Assembly: GCA_964564415.1 (NCBI GenBank)
Contig: CAZMAV010000007.1
Coordinates: 1-64,000, forward strand
From: JALEFZ01 sp964564415
Lineage (GTDB): Bacteria; Bacteroidota; Bacteroidia; J057
Length of the DNA stretch: 64,000 bases
Direction: 5' to 3'
In this document: positions 36,602 through 45,262 of the stretch, piece after piece
How positions within the stretch are numbered: position 1 is the first letter of the stretch
How the letters are laid out: the number at the start of each line of letters is the position of its first letter
The notes under the pieces: generated by a model
Seen by the model: only the letters and a program-made list of their open reading frames with translations
Databases searched by the model: none
What the model was told of the DNA's origin: nothing
Program-made: the position numbers and the translations under genes

Positions 36602-37270
36602 ATGATTGCAGCTGATCTCATATCTGATTCCATTCCTTCCATCAAGCCTACTGACACAGTTGAGTTGGCCATAGAGTGGATGAATGAATTCAAACTCTCT
36701 CAGCTTCCCATCGTAAAGCAAGGCCAATACAGTGGTATCGTAACCGAGGATGACCTGCTGGATGCAGTGCAAATTGATTATCCTATCAGCAGCCTAGAGC
36801 ACATCTACTCTGGCTGGGATAGTGTTTATGTCAATCTCCATGACCATGTGTATGAAGCCATCAAGGTGATGAGCCAGTACAACATTGAGATCATACCTGT
36901 CCAGGATGCAGAGGGAAATTTTCAGGGTATGCTCACCATCAGGGACATCCTCAAGCAACTCAAGACCCTTTTTGCGTTACATGAACTTGGAGGCATATTA
37001 GTTATTGAGATTCCCCAATACAGTTATGTCCTCTCAGAAATAGGCAGAATTACGGAGTCGGTGGATGCAAAGGTCCTAAGCCTTTACCTCTCCAATATTC
37101 CCGAGAGCCAAGATATGCTCCTTACCCTCAAGCTAAACGTAGAAGATCTTACCCGCCTCAAAAGTGCCTTTGAGCGTTTCGACTATAAAATCGTAAGTAG
37201 CTACATGAAAGATCAGCCCGGAATCGATCCCGATGATTGGGGTTCTATTCTACGCATGTTCGATTTGTAA
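36602..37270 (+). CDS. CBS-domain pair protein
   Basis: A 222-aa cytoplasmic protein with two CBS motifs in its first ~125 residues ('IKPTDTVELAIEWMNEFKL' with 'GIVTEDDLLDA'; 'VYEAIKVMSQYNIEIIPVQD' with 'GMLTIRDIL', the latter a 20-mer). These form a Bateman module that usually binds adenine nucleotides. The C-terminal ~80 residues have an ACT-like beta-alpha pattern. It starts 15 bases after the hydrolase stop and is part of the conserved hydrolase-CBS-NAD kinase neighbourhood, so a regulatory role linked to nucleotide state is plausible (inference). Confidence 0.88.
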   Translation: MIAADLISDSIPSIKPTDTVELAIEWMNEFKLSQLPIVKQGQYSGIVTEDDLLDAVQIDYPISSLEHIYSGWDSVYVNLHDHVYEAIKVMSQYNIEIIPVQDAEGNFQGMLTIRDILKQLKTLFALHELGGILVIEIPQYSYVLSEIGRITESVDAKVLSLYLSNIPESQDMLLTLKLNVEDLTRLKSAFERFDYKIVSSYMKDQPGIDPDDWGSILRMFDL

Positions 37271-37329
37271 GGCCAATATCCTTCATTTAATCCATTATTT
37301 GCAGATATTGAGGCCATAATACATGGGCC

Positions 37330-38754
37330 TTGAGACAGATTTTTTCATTTTTCCTTATTTGCTTTACAGAAATTTGCCTCCCTGCGCAGGATTCTTTGCA
37401 GGTAGATCTTCACCTGAAAGGGCTGCAAAAGACCAAGGCTTGGGTCATCTTTCAGGAACTACCCTTCAGGCAGGGTCAAAAAATAGCATTTTCAGATCGG
37501 GCCCGCCTACTGGAAGAAAGCCAGCAAAACCTCTATAACCTTGCCCTTTTCAACGAAGTGCGGATTGATGCCGAACCCAATGCCCACTTACTCACCATTA
37601 CCATTCATCTCAAAGAAAGATGGTACTTCTGGGGCAGTCCCCGCCTGGGAGTAGAAGAACGAAATAGTTACGACCTCCTAGCCGCCCTCCGCCGCCAAAA
37701 TCTCGATCGACTGGTCTATGGGGGGTATGTACAATGGCAAAACCTCAGTGGAAGAAACGAATGGCTAACCCTGGATATTCAGGGTGGTTTTTCTCAGCGC
37801 TTTAGCCTGGACTTTATCCGCCCTTCTATCTTTCGCAGCCAGCGCCTGGACCTTCGGCTGGGCTATCACTACTCCCGGGAAGGGCAGGTAATTCTGGGCT
37901 CTGAAGAAGGCAGGGCTCTGTGGAGGGGGCAGTTGGATGACTACTATCGCCGTACTCACCTGGCTTATCTGGCCTTCAATAAGCGCTTTAGCCCCAGGCT
38001 TCACCTTCGCACCGAACTTAAATGGCAGTCGTTTCGATATGCAGATAGCCTTTTTGCGGAAGAGGCTACCGATCAAATTTTCCCTTTTTTTACCCGCCCC
38101 TATCCCCTTCTTGCCTATCCATCTTTGATGCTGGGATTGTTTCGCGACGAACGCGACCTCAAAAGTTATCCCTTGAAAGGCTATAAGTACCACGTCTTTT
38201 TTCGATATGCCCAGAACCTGGGCAGTCGGGATCTCCACTTCTTGCGCCTGGGCTTCAGTTGGGCACATTTTTTTTCTTTTTCGGAGCGCTGGAAGATGGC
38301 CTATGGTTTGCAACACATCCACAGCCTGGGCAGGCAGATTCCCTGGCAGGAAAAGACCTTCCTAGGTATGAGAAAGGGAGAGTTTGTGGGTGTCAACCAC
38401 GAATTAAGGGGCTATCAGGCATATCTGCTGGCCGGCACCCAGGTAAGTACCTTTAAGTGGGAAGCCCGGTGGGCCCTCTTCCCCTATAAGATCATTCGCC
38501 TGCCCTTCATCCCAGCTGATAAATTTAACGAGGGACCACTAGGTATGTACCTGAGTGCTTTTGTAGATCAGGGATGGGTAGAGGATCACAGCTTCAGCCA
38601 AGCGGACGATACCTTTTTAAACCAGTGGTTGTTAGGCTATGGGCTAGGCTTGAATGTGATTGGATTTTATGATATGTTACTGCGAATAGAATACGCGCGA
38701 AATCACCTGAATCAGGGCGGCCTATTCCTCCATACAACGATTCCAATTAAATGA
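37330..38754 (+). CDS. BamA/D15-like outer-membrane protein with one POTRA domain
   Basis: A 474-aa exported protein. The signal peptide ('FFLICFTEICLPAQ') is followed by a single POTRA-like domain (residues ~20-95: 'GLQKTKAWVIFQELPFRQG', 'LEESQQNLYNLALFNEVRI') and a beta-barrel of Omp85 type to the end. The Omp85 core motif region is weakly visible in 'GLFRDERDLKSYPLKGYKY'. It is much shorter than true BamA (about 800 aa, five POTRAs). The start is TTG 37330. Its stop overlaps the NAD kinase ATG (ATGA). A role in outer-membrane assembly or patatin-like transport is inferred from family only. Confidence 0.82.
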   Translation: MRQIFSFFLICFTEICLPAQDSLQVDLHLKGLQKTKAWVIFQELPFRQGQKIAFSDRARLLEESQQNLYNLALFNEVRIDAEPNAHLLTITIHLKERWYFWGSPRLGVEERNSYDLLAALRRQNLDRLVYGGYVQWQNLSGRNEWLTLDIQGGFSQRFSLDFIRPSIFRSQRLDLRLGYHYSREGQVILGSEEGRALWRGQLDDYYRRTHLAYLAFNKRFSPRLHLRTELKWQSFRYADSLFAEEATDQIFPFFTRPYPLLAYPSLMLGLFRDERDLKSYPLKGYKYHVFFRYAQNLGSRDLHFLRLGFSWAHFFSFSERWKMAYGLQHIHSLGRQIPWQEKTFLGMRKGEFVGVNHELRGYQAYLLAGTQVSTFKWEARWALFPYKIIRLPFIPADKFNEGPLGMYLSAFVDQGWVEDHSFSQADDTFLNQWLLGYGLGLNVIGFYDMLLRIEYARNHLNQGGLFLHTTIPIK

Positions 38755-39638
38755 AGATCGCAATATTTGGCCGATTCACGGACAACACGGACCCACAAAT
38801 CCTTGTTCAGTTTTTCTCCTACCTCCAGCAAAAGCAGATCGAATTCAATATTTACGAAGCTTACATCAGGCAGCTTACCCGCCATATCAAGCGGGATAGC
38901 CTGCCGGAAAATCTCAAGGTATTTCGCAGTCGAGAGGAGCTTACAGATTGCCGCTTTGTCTACTGTTTTGGAGGAGATGGAACCGTCCTGGAAGCTGTCA
39001 AGTTTATGGGAAATGTGCGCAAGCCAATCTTGGGTGTCAACTTTGGTCGCCTGGGCTACCTGACCAGTATCTCTCAGCGCGAACTCATACCAGCGACAGA
39101 AGAACTGTCCCGCGATATGTATCGCTTCGATGAACGATCCCTCATTACCGTGATTTCCGATCCCCCCGGGCTCTTTGGAGCCAAACCCTATGGAATCAAT
39201 GACCTTACCATACACAAAAGTAAGACCAATGAAATGATCACTGTCCACACCTACCTCAATGGAGAATTTCTCAATTCCTATTGGGGAGATGGACTGATCG
39301 TAGCTACTCCCACAGGCTCCACCGCCTACAGCCTGTCCTGCGGGGGACCAATTATTTTTCCCAGTGCAGCTACCCTGGTTATCACACCTATTGCTTCTCA
39401 CTCGCTCACGGTACGTCCGGTGGTCATCCCAGATGATTGGGTGGTTTCTTTTGAGATTGAATCCCGATCAGGAGAGGCCATGATCGCCCTGGATACACGG
39501 ACCGAACTCGTAAGCACCCATACCTCTATCGCAGTCAAAAGGGCTCAGTTTCAGGTTACCTTGCTTCGCATGTCTACGACCAAGTATGTAGACAATCTTA
39601 GAAGGAGTCTAATGTGGGGAAGCGACAATCGAAACTAA
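38751..39638 (+). CDS. nadK: NAD kinase
   Basis: A 295-aa cytoplasmic ATP-NAD kinase making NADP. It carries the GGDGT motif in 'CFGGDGTVLEAV' near residue 72, 'GVNFGRLGYLTS' near 98, the NE/D motif region 'YGINDLTIHK', and the catalytic-loop signature 'TPTGSTAYSLSCGGPI' near 185. Length and order match the family. The ATG overlaps the previous stop by four bases, which suggests translational coupling with the BamA-like gene. Confidence 0.95.
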   Translation: MKIAIFGRFTDNTDPQILVQFFSYLQQKQIEFNIYEAYIRQLTRHIKRDSLPENLKVFRSREELTDCRFVYCFGGDGTVLEAVKFMGNVRKPILGVNFGRLGYLTSISQRELIPATEELSRDMYRFDERSLITVISDPPGLFGAKPYGINDLTIHKSKTNEMITVHTYLNGEFLNSYWGDGLIVATPTGSTAYSLSCGGPIIFPSAATLVITPIASHSLTVRPVVIPDDWVVSFEIESRSGEAMIALDTRTELVSTHTSIAVKRAQFQVTLLRMSTTKYVDNLRRSLMWGSDNRN

Positions 39639-39920
39639 TTGAAAAAAGCCTCGTTAGACTTTACTGAATCTCTACCTCATCCCAGACGAAAACAGTAGGG
39701 TTTCGACCTGTTTGGGAAATGTAAAAAGAGGATAATGAAGCATCAGGTTGTCGATGATTAACTGAAAAGATTTTCCACATAAAGAGAAAATTATACCCTG
39801 GTTTTTTTGGTAAATATCTAAGCGAATAATTCGTTTAATCGAAGGTAGACTAGCTTTTAGCTTTTCTTCGCTTGACTTCTGTGCTTGTTCATCTTGTTCC
39901 AATCAGTAATCAAACATCCT

Positions 39921-40775
39921 ATGATGGCCATGAGGTATCTCGCCTTGATATTCACACTCGGTCTGTTTTTTAATCCAGCTAATGCCCAAAGGACCAATTA
40001 CATAAGGGCTGGTATTGCCGGTGGCTCCACCAATTACCTGGGTGACCTCGACAATGACTTTACCTTCCTATTTACCAGAGGGTCATTTGGCTTAGACGTA
40101 TCTTACAAATTCAATCCTTTGATGAGTGTACGCCTGGGCTTCATGCAAGGCTGGGCCGGTGCTGCCGATTCCGTCTCCAATGACTTGGCCAGAAACAGGC
40201 GCAACCTGCATTTTCGAACACCTATCACCGAGGGTAATTTCCAGTTGGTCATTGACTTTATTGCCAATGATCGTCGATTTAGGGACCGTCCCAATTATGT
40301 ACCCTATGTCTTTGGTGGATTTAGCATCTTCAAGTTCAATCCCCAGGCCCTCTATCAAGGAGAATGGGTGGATCTCCAGCGCATCGGTACCGAAGGACAG
40401 TTTATCCTTGGCAACAACGACCTGGACCCCTATGCCCTCGTACAGTTGGCTATACCCATGGGAGCCGGGGTAAGGTTCAAGTTGGCCGATCAGTGGGACC
40501 TCGAACTGGAAACGGGATTTCGGAAGACCTTCACTGATTATCTCGATGATGTCAGTGGTGTTTATCCCGACAGAGATGCACTTTTTGAGTCCGCAGGGGG
40601 AGGAACCTTAGGAACCAGGGCCGTAATCCTCTCCGATCCCGACAATGTCGCCGACCTCAACGGAATTCGTGGAGATCGTACCCAGGCCGACTGGTATGTA
40701 TTTACCGTAATGAGGCTCAATTATATCTTCGACTGGAGAAGATGTCCACAGCCCAGGGGACGATGGAAAAGATAG
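39921..40775 (+). CDS. DUF6089-family outer-membrane beta-barrel-like protein
   Basis: A 284-aa exported protein; ATG 39921 gives the signal peptide 'MRYLALIFTLGLFFNPANAQ'. The mature part starts 'RTNYIRAGIAGGSTNYLGDL', a Bacteroidota-specific DUF6089 signature, and continues with beta strands of a small barrel ('VPYVFGGFSIFKFNPQA', 'GAGVRFKLADQWDLELE'). The family is normally found next to NAD kinase and upstream of uppS and bamA. Here NAD kinase is upstream, but the downstream partners are replaced. The stop codon lies right at the edge of dispersed repeat copy B, so the last codons could have been altered by it. Confidence 0.85.
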   Translation: MMAMRYLALIFTLGLFFNPANAQRTNYIRAGIAGGSTNYLGDLDNDFTFLFTRGSFGLDVSYKFNPLMSVRLGFMQGWAGAADSVSNDLARNRRNLHFRTPITEGNFQLVIDFIANDRRFRDRPNYVPYVFGGFSIFKFNPQALYQGEWVDLQRIGTEGQFILGNNDLDPYALVQLAIPMGAGVRFKLADQWDLELETGFRKTFTDYLDDVSGVYPDRDALFESAGGGTLGTRAVILSDPDNVADLNGIRGDRTQADWYVFTVMRLNYIFDWRRCPQPRGRWKR

Positions 40776-40871
40776 ATGAATGGCTAAAGCGCTCTTGGCC
40801 TTGCCATAAATCACCTGTTTTCAAGCCCAAGAGCGATATGGATTGTATCTCAAAAAAGATTCCTGACAATC
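40776..40871 (+). repeat. Dispersed nested-palindrome repeat, copy B
   Basis: AATGGCTAAAGCGCTCTTGGCCTT (40779-40802) and the opposite arm AAGCCCAAGAGCGATA (40823-40838) form the inner hairpin. GATTGTATCTCAAAAAAGATTCCTGACAATC closes the outer end at 40841-40871. It begins at the stop codon of the DUF6089 gene. Its left terminal repeat is eroded; inner arms and core match copies A, D and E. Confidence 0.8.
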
Positions 40872-40883
40872 ATTTATCAATTA

Positions 40884-40920
40884 AAAAACTGCCCTTTTCA
40901 TAGGAGCAGTTTTTCTTTTT
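40884..40920 (+). terminator. Intrinsic terminator downstream of the DUF6089 gene
   Basis: AAAAACTGC (40884-40892) pairs with GCAGTTTTT (40906-40914) and is followed by CTTTTTTTTTCC. It ends the rightward run that includes NAD kinase and DUF6089. The rest of the gap to the P450 gene (40921-41095) shows nothing distinctive. Confidence 0.8.
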
Positions 40921-41095
40921 TTCCTATTTTGTGAAATATCTCTCAGGGAGATCAGCAGGCTGAATGCTTAATTACAGGAAGATTTAAAAAAAATCCGGAG
41001 ACCTTTAAGCCCCTGCATGCAAGAGGAATTGTCCTACAAAGACGGCGGCAATGAATGAAGGTTCCTGGCAGAGGGGTAATTAAATTTTTGATTTT

Positions 41096-42433
41096 ATGTC
41101 CAAACAGGTCGATATTCCAAGTTTACCCAAGGGTGAATTTTTTAAAAGCCAGATCGGCATTATGTCTAATACCCTGGAGACTTTTTCTTCCTATCAGGAA
41201 AGGCTGGGGGACTTCTTCAGGCTAAATTTGGGAGGAAGGCCTGTACACATCACGACCGACCCGGACATCGTAGCCCACATATTGGTAAAGAACAACCGCA
41301 ACTACTCCAAGGACAGGCCGAATAGGATTGTGGCTGACTACATAGGAAATGGAATTCTTACCAGTGAGCCTCCCTATTGGCTGAGGCAGCGCCGGCTTAT
41401 TCAACCTGCCTTTCATCGGCAGCAGATCGAAAACCTTTCCAAAATCATGATTTCGGAGGCCCAGCGTTTTATCGATCACATTCCTTCCGATGGTCAGCCT
41501 ACCGAGCTTCACGAGCAAATGGTCAACCTGACCCTCAATGTGGTCTCCAAATCCCTTTTTAGCACGAGTATCGATGACGAATTGATGTACAGGGTAGACA
41601 GAGCCGTATCCTCTCTGATGGAATTGGCCATAGCCCGCATTCGCAATCCCATCAAGCTGCTCACCTTTCGGCTTACGGGGAAGATGAAGGAATTCAATCA
41701 AAGAATTCATGACCTGGATGAGACCATCTATCAGATCATAGATAGCCGCCGCGGGGAAGTGCTCAGAAACCAAGATTTATTGGACATGCTATTGGCTTCC
41801 AAGGATGCCGATAGCGGTGAGGTGCTTTCTGACAAGCAGCTCAAGGAAGAAACCATGGTACTGTTTTTGGCTGGCTACGATACTTCTTCCAATGCCCTGA
41901 CCGCCACCATGCACCTGCTGGACAAGTATCCCGAGGTTCAGGAGAAAGCCCGAGCCGAGGCTGATGCGGTAGTAAAAAATGGTAGCATCGCCTTCGAAGA
42001 CCTCCGACAACTTCCCTACATCACACAGGTGATCAAGGAAAGTATGCGTCTTTATCCCCCCGCCTGGATCATTGGAAGAGAGGCACTGGGACCGGATACC
42101 CTGAACGACTATCCCCTCCAAACCGGAGACAGTGTGAGTATTTATATCTATGGCCTGCATCGCAATCCTCTTTATTGGGAGAATCCAGAAGTCTTTGACC
42201 CCAGTCGCTTTGAGGAAGAAAAGGAGTGGCATCCCTATGCCTACATTCCCTTTGGAGGAGGCCCCAGGCTCTGTATCGGACAGCAGTTTGCCATGACAGA
42301 AATGCAGGTAGCCCTCCCTTTGATTTTGCATCGCTTTAACTTTAAAAGGGTGGAGCAGGGCCCTATCAAGTACAACCCCGCAGTTACGCTGAGACCAGCA
42401 GAACCTATCATGATGAGCTTCGAGCGCAGGTAG
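41096..42433 (+). CDS. Cytochrome P450
   Basis: A 445-aa soluble P450 (no membrane anchor). Diagnostic motifs are present: the I-helix oxygen-activation motif 'LFLAGYDTSSNA' near residue 258, the K-helix ExxR in 'KESMRLYPPAW' near 316, and the heme-Cys loop 'FGGGPRLCIGQQF' near 388. It resembles the CYP102/CYP4-like fatty-acid and lipid hydroxylase branch; the substrate is unknown. No ferredoxin or reductase partner is adjacent. The gene is monocistronic, and a histidine-kinase stub lies just after its stop on the other strand. Confidence 0.95.
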   Translation: MSKQVDIPSLPKGEFFKSQIGIMSNTLETFSSYQERLGDFFRLNLGGRPVHITTDPDIVAHILVKNNRNYSKDRPNRIVADYIGNGILTSEPPYWLRQRRLIQPAFHRQQIENLSKIMISEAQRFIDHIPSDGQPTELHEQMVNLTLNVVSKSLFSTSIDDELMYRVDRAVSSLMELAIARIRNPIKLLTFRLTGKMKEFNQRIHDLDETIYQIIDSRRGEVLRNQDLLDMLLASKDADSGEVLSDKQLKEETMVLFLAGYDTSSNALTATMHLLDKYPEVQEKARAEADAVVKNGSIAFEDLRQLPYITQVIKESMRLYPPAWIIGREALGPDTLNDYPLQTGDSVSIYIYGLHRNPLYWENPEVFDPSRFEEEKEWHPYAYIPFGGGPRLCIGQQFAMTEMQVALPLILHRFNFKRVEQGPIKYNPAVTLRPAEPIMMSFERR

Positions 42434-42436
42434 TGA

Positions 42437-42562
42437 TCAAGCCTTTTCTTTTATCAGCTGAACTTCCCGGAGAGGGAAGGCTATCGCAAATATGGTTCCC
42501 TGTCCGGGTTTGCCCTCCACAGAAATACTTCCCTTCATGGCTTCCACCTGCACCTTAACCAG
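42437..42562 (-). pseudogene. C-terminal stub of a sensor histidine kinase
   Basis: Reading leftwards, about 40 codons encode the end of a HATPase_c domain: 'LVKVQVEAMKGSISVEGKPG', then 'QGTIFAIAFPL', the G2-box-like 'GQGTIF' that closes many histidine kinases, then a short tail to TGA at 42437. Nothing of the rest of the kinase is present; repeat copy C begins immediately at the break. It is a remnant left after deletion. Confidence 0.75.
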
Positions 42563-42564
42563 TT

Positions 42565-42630
42565 AAAAACAAGGTATTTACAATAACTCCAACAGCGCTC
42601 TAGCCATTTATTCGTGATAATCATTACTAA
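42565..42630 (-). repeat. Dispersed nested-palindrome repeat, copy C (half copy)
   Basis: Read leftwards: AATGATTATCACGAATAAATGG, then CTAGAGCGCTGTTGGAGTT, then a TATTGTAAATACCTTG core. This equals one terminal repeat, one hairpin arm and the core; the second half is missing. It lies exactly between the histidine-kinase stub and the stop codon of the GT2 gene (42631). Confidence 0.75.
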
Positions 42631-43350
42631 TCAACGGCTCCACTTGTATTTTAAAATGCAGTAAATGGCCCGAAATCCATCTCTCCAGCCGATTTTTTTA
42701 CCTTCTTCGTAGGTTCTCCCATAATAAGAAATCCCCACCTCGTAGATTCTGACTCCTTTTATCCTGGATACTTTGGCGGTTACTTCAGGTTCGAATCCAA
42801 ACCTTTTTTCTTTCAGATTTAGGGACTGCACCATTTTGGTGTTAAATAATTTGTAGCAGGTCTCCATATCCGTGAGGTTGAGTCCCGTCATCATGTTGGA
42901 GAGGAAGGTCAGAATCTTATTGCCTATAGAATGCCAGAAAAAAAGTACCCTGTGGGGATTGCCACCCATGAACCGCGATCCGTAGACCACATCTGCAAAA
43001 CCGTCAAGGACAGGTCGAAGCAGGTGATTGTACTCGGCAGGATCATATTCCAGGTCGGCATCCTGAATGATGAGGTAGTCTCCGCTGGCCTTAGAAATTC
43101 CGGTATGCAGAGCTGCTCCCTTGCCCTGATTGACCTCGTGGTGGTGAAGCTGTATGTTAAAGTCTGGGTTTGATCCCATGTAGGCCTCAATGGCTTCTCC
43201 AGTCTTGTCTTTGGAACAATCATTGACGATGATGACTTCTTTTTTAATGCCATCAATCAGGCTTACCTTCTTTACTTTATCCAGGATCAGGTGAATTGTG
43301 GCCTCTTCGTTGTAGACGGGGATAATTATGGAGAGCTTGTTAATTTTCAT
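42631..43350 (-). CDS. Glycosyltransferase family 2 (polyprenyl-phosphate mannose/glucose synthase-like)
   Basis: A 239-aa GT-A enzyme with 'LSIIIPVYNEEATIHLIL' at the N-terminus and the metal-binding DxD in 'IIQDADLEYDPAEY' near residue 95. 'VVYGSRFMGGNPHRV' near 118 and the acceptor-region 'DMETCYKLF' near 155 follow. This matches DPM1/DPG-synthase-type GT2 enzymes that load a sugar onto a polyprenyl phosphate. There is no C-terminal membrane domain. ATG 43350 is chosen over upstream in-frame codons. It is divergent from a multi-span membrane protein that may be the GT-C enzyme using the lipid-linked sugar (inference). Confidence 0.9.
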   Translation of the reverse strand: MKINKLSIIIPVYNEEATIHLILDKVKKVSLIDGIKKEVIIVNDCSKDKTGEAIEAYMGSNPDFNIQLHHHEVNQGKGAALHTGISKASGDYLIIQDADLEYDPAEYNHLLRPVLDGFADVVYGSRFMGGNPHRVLFFWHSIGNKILTFLSNMMTGLNLTDMETCYKLFNTKMVQSLNLKEKRFGFEPEVTAKVSRIKGVRIYEVGISYYGRTYEEGKKIGWRDGFRAIYCILKYKWSR

Positions 43351-43459
43351 CGGGCTAAATGTAGTAGGAATTCTCAAACTATCTGACAAATATCGGATTT
43401 TTGCCCTATGTTGCATAGGATTGACCTACCCCAGCTTTGATTAAAAGCCTCTCAACCCT

Positions 43460-45262
43460 ATGAACATGTCGCCTTCCATCCTCAGTCTGATTTTTTCATA
43501 TTTGCTGATTGCCTTTTTTTCCCTGATTTACTACCCCAAGTACAAGGCTCCTCAGGCAGAAGCTACCCTTGGCTGGGACGTCTCTGGCTATTACATGTAC
43601 CTTCCCGCTGCCTTTATCTATCAAGATCTCAAAAAAGTTGAATTCCGGGATGAGATCATGAAAGCTTACGAGCCTACCCCAGACTTTCAGCAAGCCTATC
43701 CCTACAAAAATGGCAACTGGGTGATGAAGTACTCTATGGGTCAGGCAGTAATGTACCTCCCTTTCTTTTTCTTGGGGCACAGCTATGCCCTGGTCAGTGC
43801 TTATCCGGCTGATGGTTTTTCTCTTCCCTACCAGGTAGCTATCAGCCTGGGTTCTATGCTCATGGCCTTCCTGGGGCTATGGATCATTCGAAGGGTTTTG
43901 CTTCGATTCTTTAAGGAGGGAGCTGTGGCAGGAGCTCTTGTCATCGTTGTCTTCGGTTCAAATTACCTGGACTACAGCTCCATGAACGCGGCCATGACCC
44001 ACAATTACCTATTTACGGTCTATGCCGGATTGCTCGCGCTCACCATTTCCTTCTATGAAAATCCCAGTTATCGAAAGGCCGCTGGAATAGGCGCCCTCGT
44101 AGGGATAGCCGCCTTGACCCGACCTACAGAAATTCTTTCAGCTATTCTTCCTCTGATGTGGGGCTTGTATTTTCCTCTGGGAAAATTTCTCAAAGAGCGA
44201 TTGAACTTTCTTCGCAGCCATCTACCCAAATTCCTCCTGGCGGCAATTCTGACCGGGGCCGTCGGTTTCCTACAATTGCTCTACTGGAAATGGGTAGGAG
44301 GCGATTGGCTGATCTACAGCTACCAGGATCAAGGCTTCAGCTGGTTACATCCTCATATCATGGACTGCCTCTTCAGCTACCGGGCGGGATGGTGGATTTA
44401 CTCTCCCTTGATGGTCCTGCCTCTTTTGGGTTTTCCCTTTTTAGCAGCAAAAAATCAAAGGGTTTTCTGGCCTAGCCTGGCTTTTTCCTTCCTCTTTATG
44501 TATGTAACCTTTGCCTGGGATATCTGGTGGTATGGTGGTTCCCTGGGCCAGCGGGCCATGGTACAGGCTTATGCTGTCCTCCTCCTTCCTCTGACAGCCC
44601 TGACAGAGTGGATTCATTCGAGAAAAATTCTGACCTACATTTTCTATATTCTGGTAGGACTGGGCATTTATCACAATTTATGGATTACCCATCAAGCGCA
44701 TAAAGGTGGACTCTTTGTTCCAGAACAGGTTACAGAAAGATACTTTAAAAATATCCTGTGGAGATACGAGGCAAAACTCAATGTCAAACTTCTGCTTGAC
44801 AATTCAGAAGGTTTTTTGGGAGAACCTCGTGATATTCTTGAAATCGCCAGGACTGACCTGGAAGCCGACAGACTTTCTCCTTCTCCTTTCCCTCCGATTC
44901 AGGGTCAACAATCCCTTTGGGTCAGTAACGACAAGGAGTTTTCTGATAATTGGATGATTCCTGTCTCTCCCTTGGAGAAGGATTATCTTCGCCTACAGAC
45001 CCAAGTAAGGTGTATCAGCAAAGAATGGGAATGGTGGAGGGTTCCACAGGTCATCATGGAGCTTAGGAAAGGGAGAAATGTCGTAAAGTCCCAAATCATT
45101 CGACCTCACAGGCACATGAATGAAGGTGAAACCATTGAGATGAATGTCGATATGAGACTACCCAGCGGGGATTACGAGCAGGTGAAGGTATACCTATGGA
45201 ATGCCGGAAGCACCCACCCCCTCCTCGTGGATCAATTGGTCCTCCTGGCTTTTGACGATTAA
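43460..45262 (+). CDS. Multi-span membrane protein, GT-C glycosyltransferase-like
   Basis: A 600-aa protein with about ten to eleven membrane segments through residue ~430, then a ~170-residue extracytoplasmic domain. The first loop 'GWDVSGYYMYLPAAF' near residue 40 holds an Asp in the place used by GT-C enzymes for metal or lipid-sugar binding, and later loops carry 'SAMTHNYLF'-like polar motifs. It is a plausible but unproven GT-C glycosyltransferase. It is divergent from the GT2 gene, with 109 bp between starts. Its stop overlaps the stop of the convergent helicase gene by 3-4 bases. Confidence 0.75.
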   Translation: MNMSPSILSLIFSYLLIAFFSLIYYPKYKAPQAEATLGWDVSGYYMYLPAAFIYQDLKKVEFRDEIMKAYEPTPDFQQAYPYKNGNWVMKYSMGQAVMYLPFFFLGHSYALVSAYPADGFSLPYQVAISLGSMLMAFLGLWIIRRVLLRFFKEGAVAGALVIVVFGSNYLDYSSMNAAMTHNYLFTVYAGLLALTISFYENPSYRKAAGIGALVGIAALTRPTEILSAILPLMWGLYFPLGKFLKERLNFLRSHLPKFLLAAILTGAVGFLQLLYWKWVGGDWLIYSYQDQGFSWLHPHIMDCLFSYRAGWWIYSPLMVLPLLGFPFLAAKNQRVFWPSLAFSFLFMYVTFAWDIWWYGGSLGQRAMVQAYAVLLLPLTALTEWIHSRKILTYIFYILVGLGIYHNLWITHQAHKGGLFVPEQVTERYFKNILWRYEAKLNVKLLLDNSEGFLGEPRDILEIARTDLEADRLSPSPFPPIQGQQSLWVSNDKEFSDNWMIPVSPLEKDYLRLQTQVRCISKEWEWWRVPQVIMELRKGRNVVKSQIIRPHRHMNEGETIEMNVDMRLPSGDYEQVKVYLWNAGSTHPLLVDQLVLLAFDD

